Positions 59,284 through 64,000 of a stretch of DNA of 64,000 bases are shown here, one piece after another. The stretch covers positions 248,001 to 312,000 of the forward strand of contig JAYKXP010000061.1 of NCBI GenBank assembly GCA_037176845.1, read 5' to 3'. The position numbers and the translations under genes were made by a program. This DNA comes from Paramarasmius palmivorus. Lineage: Eukaryota; Basidiomycota; Agaricomycetes; Agaricales; Marasmiaceae. Positions within the stretch are counted from its first letter, which is position 1, and each line of letters begins with the position of its first letter. The notes beneath the pieces were generated by a model. That model did no database searches and had not been told where the DNA came from. It worked only from the letters and a program-made list of their open reading frames with translations.

Positions 59284-60292
59284 GATATACGTAGAGACAG
59301 TGATGGCAAGGTGGTAAGGCAAGACAATGAGCGAAATTGGGTAGGTCGCCCTTTTTATACGCCAGGAAACTGTTGATCCGCCAATTACACAGGACCAATG
59401 GAGCGGCACCGGTGTTCCTGGAAAATTTCTAATATTCACCGTTTACCAGCTGCTCGATTTGAAGGCCTCTGTAACGTGGTCGCTAGCCGTGGATGCTTCC
59501 ATCAGTCAAAGGATCTTCTTCAAAGACCCTGGATGGCGGAAGAGCGGTGAGGTTAAGCGGCGAAGTCCAATTTGTTAGTGGCAATCATACTGGCAGATTC
59601 GGCGAGCCACCGTTGTCGCGACTCCGATGAGTTTGGTACAGGTGAGCATTTGGTGTTCCCTTCTTGTCGTCATGTTTAGTCTATAACCGAGTGAAACAAA
59701 ATCACCTACTAATCTGCGAGATTGACTGGTGAACTTGAAGAGCAGGCTCCTAATTCTTCTCGTCCGAATTTGCAGATGAAATCTATGTAACGTACACATG
59801 GTTCTTCAGGGTCCCAAACGCTTAAAAAGAGTCATGTTGTCTAGATCGTGTTGGATCTGTAGCGAAGCGCCAGACACTGGGGTCGCATTAATTGAGCATG
59901 GCCAAGTTCGCAACGAGAATATTTTCTGACCTGGAGACGTCATGATCCACGGCGATCCACGGGGTGACTTACGCGTCTGCAAAGTACAGTCTGATACATC
60001 CGAGACGCTTGCAGAGACGTTAGTAGCTGCGTGAATGCAAGGGTTCCATGGAAACATAAGTAGATTAATCTCATCTAGAATAACACTGTCAATCACCGAG
60101 CAGTGGAAAGGTTGATTGCGCTCGCACCTGAACACCTGGTCCGCGAAAAAAAGGCGCGGTGGAAACAAACAGGGCGAGAACAAAGTTGTATTCTGACGAG
60201 TCACGTGGTAATACACTGGAGAATCGTGTGTATACGGAGTTCTAGATACATCTATCAGCTTTAAGTGTTCCATACAAGAAATATGCAGAATA
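59284..60292. other. 1.0-kb region without a supportable gene
   Basis: Open frames exist (for example a 170-codon frame at 59806-60318, minus) but none shows motifs or usable splice partners. It separates the seven-helix gene from the 3' end of the long unknown gene. Confidence 0.45.
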
Positions 60293-63079
60293 TCAATCGT
60301 CCTCCACAACCATATCATTCTCGTTGTATTCGTGATGGGAATTATCCGTTTCTATGCCTGAATCATCCGGGTCTTCATATTTTTGCTTTGCGTTTGCAGT
60401 AGGCGTAGAAAGGAGTATAACGAACATGAGGTTAAAGTGCACAGTAGGATGATTGGGATTGGATGGCACGCTCCACGGGCCGGAGAGTGTAAATCCAGGA
60501 ATCACAAGAGAACACGCAGGTATCTCTCCCCGAAGTCGTGGCATGGAAGACATGTTGTCCCAGGCCGTAGGGTCAGCCCGGAATCCATCATTGGCAGATG
60601 TTCCATCCGGTCTACCGTCGTAAATCGGTACTGAGTAACAGGGTGGTTATCGTCGAATAAGGTACGTGAAGAAAAAAAAAACAATCTCACTGTTGTGGTG
60701 ATATAGCCTGAAGGGTGCGTCAGGGAGTGGAGAATCCACGACGTTCTTCTTGGACTTGGTTTTACGGAAACGTTGGAGATCCTTCTGGTCAGGAGCCTCT
60801 AAACCGCCGTCAGTGTTGTCCATCTAAATGAAAATGAACGGAGAACTTACGGTTCTTGGAAGGACTGCCGGTAGACCCCTGCTTCTTTGACTGCAAACAT
60901 AGAGATCCAGCATATATGGGACAGTGGACGGTCTCGTCCTCCATAAGTGTGCAGATGAAAGAACTTGCATACTCATAGTCTTGAGACAACAGCTGTATAT
61001 GAATTTTTCGAGATTTCTTGTTGAATTCTCCGCTCCCCCTAACCAGCTCTGAGGACGTCACCATGGCTGGGGCAACGAATATGGCCGGACGATCGGCATT
61101 TGGCCCTTGATCTATGAGACATGCGTCGAGATTGTTTCCAGTACGAATGTTTAGTGGAGGCGCGCGTGTAATGTTGATGTAGTTGCTGTGGCTAACGAAC
61201 GACATGATCCGCACCAAGGAGCTGAAAAAGGCTTGGCCCATCAGAAAGACTCTCAAATAAAGTAAGGAAGCTACTAACGTTCTTTCTAAGACGTCTAGAT
61301 CTTGCATTACCAGCCCGTATCGGGCAGTATATACTTCTCGTGCCATCATGTCTCTTTTTGTGATATACGGAACAAGCTTGCCAAACCGCATCCTGGGCTC
61401 CGTGTCAATAGAACCCAGACGAGAACCAGTGACTCTTACTGAGAGATCCAATGCTGAGTGGCAAAATCCAAATAGAACGGGCGAAGAACCCTGTGCTGAA
61501 GCCTCTCTTTGAAGATCTGTTTCGCAGTTGGGTGTAACTCGATCGATGGAATGGACCTAATAGCGCAAGCTGGTATTGATTTTTCAAAGGGGAGGAATGA
61601 TAATCACGTACTTCGAGTCAAGATTTTGTTTCGACGTTCTGGGTTTCGTATCTGGGTCCTCTTCAGAACGAATAGAAGATTCGGCGCCTGTAGCTTGACT
61701 CGGCTTGTCTTCGTCTGTGTGGTTCGCCGTACCGGGATCTTTTGATTCTGTTGTGATGGGCGCCGATTGGCTGCTACTGGGAACTTGCAATACACAACTA
61801 CGAAGAAACGGTCAGTGTATTGTATCGTAATGTATCAAAACGCACCTTTGGTTGCTGTTCTCGCTGTTTGATTTTTGTTCATCGGTCTTCGTAGACAGTC
61901 CTTCCGTCTCTGCTTCGATATCTAGCTTTCTGCGTTGGCGCGGGTGCTCAGTCTCTGATCTAGGGCTGCAATAAAGTCGTCAATCGTCAAGTGTAAGCAC
62001 AAGTATAGACTCACCTTTCATGCCTGCGTTTGGAACTGGTATTACTGTCTGGATCGGGTGAAGTTGGTTCAAATCCGGATTCGAGGCTACAACGGCGTGA
62101 TGTCGATAATATTGAGATCACTCAAGTAGTTGGCTTACCGTGTTGACGGACCATGCTCTACGGGTTTCTCAGTATTGGCCGACTGTGTTACAATGTTTTC
62201 GGTGGGCAAGGCTTGTAAAGTGATCAACGGAACTTTGGGTTTCGATGTCGACGCTTCAGAAGCTTTGGATTGATTGTAGTCCGATACAGATGAGAAGTCC
62301 TCAAAGTATCTAACGCATATCTGTGAGCACAAAGGGATGTTCTTAGAATATAATCACTCACTCTTGCGATTCATCGCTATTCTGGGAGCGCTCGTTGAGC
62401 TTACGCCTGCTTTATGACATTAGCATGACATGAGGGGGTGAAAGCATAGGTCTTACAGTCTTTCACTGGTGCGGCGAAGCTCATTCGCCTGGCCAACTTT
62501 TGGAGCCCGTTTTTTGTTGCCCCGACCTTGACCTTCAGCAACAAGAGACGGAGCTACGTCGGCTGATCCACATGCGGAAGGAGTTTCAGTAAAGAGTCCT
62601 CCGAAGTGAATCGACGGGGCGAGAATGGAGGCGTCAGCAGGCGTGTTTGCGTGTTTGCGTAGTGCAGTGGATCTATTCAGGTGGAATAAAGAGATGATAT
62701 CTTTAAGTCATGATGAACATGTTGGTTCGATATTGTTTCACTCACCTTTCAGCGTGCGATCCGGGAAGAACCTGTTTTTTCTGCTGCTGTTGGTCCTTCT
62801 TATCCGAAGAGTTGACCATGTCTTGACACATGAACTGGAGAGGGGAAGATGCGCGAGGCACAGAAGTGATCAACTTTGGACTATGGAAAGTGTCAAAGAA
62901 CGTCAACAAAAGTAATGAAAAGAAACATACCTGATGGTAACGCCTTCTTGAGGTGCCTGAGTAGCGGCTGAGTTCACGATTCTGTCACTTTGCGAACTAC
63001 CAGACGCCTGAGGAACAGGCTGCTGAAATGAAGGTGCCGGCAGAGAGAGTTTGAACTGTGTCTGAACTTGTGTATTCAT
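60293..63079 (-). CDS. long unknown protein, mostly disordered N-terminal half
   Basis: Multi-exon gene on the minus strand. Well-supported early exons are 63079-62931, 62880-62746 and one starting at 62672. The N-terminal half is Gln/Ser/Pro-rich with charged stretches (DKKDQQQQKKQ, GRGNKKRAPKVGQ, LNERSQNSDESQE), resembling a nuclear regulator. The second half looks folded: MRFGKLVPYITKRDMMAREVY, then LNIRTGNNLDACLIDQGPN, DRPAIFVAPAMV, KIHIQLLSQDYEYASSFIC and VHCPIYAGSLCL. The likely C-terminus is acidic (SGIETDNSHHEYNENDMVVE). I do not recognise the family. Exon borders between 62600 and 60300 were not all resolved, so the span is better supported than the exact structure. Confidence 0.5.
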
Positions 63080-63775
63080 CGTGCAGTCGGTGTGAGTTTG
63101 GCAAGAGAGATTGAGGCAGGGGGCAGTTTTTGGAAGTCGGTATACTGATCATCCTTGATAATGTATTAGCATTTTATATAGTTGTAAGACACCAGTAAGA
63201 AAACGAACCCCACTAATTCCTAGGAGTTCCAAATGTTCGACCCGCTGTATTCAAGGCATTTCTACCCGAGACTAGATTATCCTCTTCACCTGAGACCCTT
63301 CCTGGGCTGTTCGGAGAACGAAGTACTGGGATGCGGAAATGAATGAAGGAAGGAGTCGGCGGTTTGAAGTTGATGTAAAAAGACCTGTTGGATGGTGACA
63401 TCATGTTATGGCGTGTCACAGCGTGCTTGAGTGACTAGATGTGACTGCCACTGCGGGCCTCTGATCAGACCCTCATCATCGCGTCCTCCATCTCTTATCC
63501 TCATGCATCCTTCTCAAGCTAAGGCTATTCATAGAAGCCTATTTTTGAGTGCAGTGTTAGCACTATACCGTGGGTGAATCAAATACCTCAAGTTCCGCGA
63601 TGACACTCCAACTCCAATTTCCAAGGATATTTGGGATGTTGGTGCGGGCTTGTAATCATCCTGAACACGCGTATTGCAATAGATATAACACGTCTACAGC
63701 ATACGCTTTTGCCTCTTCCCCTCAGCTTTCTCGATATCATCCCAACCCCAATCTGACTTTGCTTTCAACCCCGAC
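63080..63775. other. divergent intergenic region at the right edge
   Basis: 696 bases between two divergent starts; no coding signal was seen. Both promoters should lie here. Confidence 0.5.
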
Positions 63776-64000
63776 ATGTTCGATAACTATGACCTAGATG
63801 GTGCCAGTATGTGTTGTTTTCTCTCTTCCTCGAGGGAGATGCTAACTTCGGTTCATAGAAGCCAAGCTAATCCAATGGTCCGACTCACGAACATCAGCTG
63901 AATATTCCAAGCCAAACGTGTCACGAGCCCTCGAAGTAAGTCCACAGTTTGCTGCCCGTCTAAATGAATCACTGAGCGATGTGTTAGGACTCCTTCCGGA
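63776..64000 (+). CDS. 5' part of an unknown gene, cut by the window edge
   Basis: Exons 63776-63806 and 63859-63935, with a third beginning at 63988, are joined by two 52-nt introns with standard borders and agreeing phases. The visible protein reads MFDNYDLDGAKAKLIQWSDS followed by RTSAEYSKPNVSRALE and DSFR. Too little is present to name a family. Confidence 0.5.

Noticed and set aside
59806..60318. 170-codon open frame on the minus strand
   Set aside because: The protein has no recognisable motif or domain and overlaps the 3' end of the next gene; likely chance.

Overview
This is nuclear DNA of a filamentous basidiomycete, most likely an Agaricomycete. Almost every gene is split by many introns of about 45-65 nt with GT..AG borders. 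Several gene types are typical of mushroom-forming fungi: a C2-NACHT-WD40 STAND protein, F-box/LRR proteins, a CBM1-containing esterase, a seven-helix DUF6534-like protein and a Zn(II)2Cys6 regulator. All seven tRNA genes carry an intron after position 37. Exon models were made by eye from splice sites, reading phase and comparison between paralogs in the window.

Layout. 0-5.5 kb: degenerate repeats, then tRNA genes (four Ala-UGC, two Pro-AGG, one Arg-ACG) around a Cdc14-type septation (SIN) gene. 6-14.7 kb: a secreted CBM1 esterase, in which a one-nucleotide exon seems required, and a 2179-residue C2-NACHT-WD40 protein. 14.8-17.3 kb: two divergent secreted paralogs whose shared promoter carries five copies of TTGAACGTT. 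17.4-19.1 kb: RFT1. 19.3-44.2 kb: an accessory region holding two three-copy families. One is an F-box-like protein with an MGC N-terminus; the other is a secreted protein with an HNH-nuclease-like signature and a Lys/Ala/Pro tail. Between them lie a CNH-domain gene, a small unknown gene, a tandem SDR pair, an unknown beta-rich protein and a DUF4048-like protein. 44.4-63 kb: a frameshifted F-box/LRR gene followed by housekeeping genes (PUS3/DEG1, YIH1/IMPACT, a Zn2Cys6 factor, ATG29, nuclear poly(A) polymerase), the seven-helix gene, and a long unknown gene. A partial gene runs off the right edge.

How the genes may work together. The housekeeping genes (SIN signalling, N-glycan precursor flipping, tRNA pseudouridylation, Gcn2 control, autophagy initiation, polyadenylation) look like ordinary conserved neighbours with no functional link. 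The accessory middle is the interesting part. The F-box-like and HNH-like genes occur twice as head-to-head pairs in opposite orientation about 20 kb apart, and extra single copies lie near or between them. The three secreted genes share a core promoter, one copy is frameshifted inside the HNH-like signature, and two F-box copies begin with a myristoylation-like MGxxxS. I infer a rapidly duplicating, possibly antagonistic secreted-nuclease locus with a linked intracellular partner; the link between the two families is a hypothesis.
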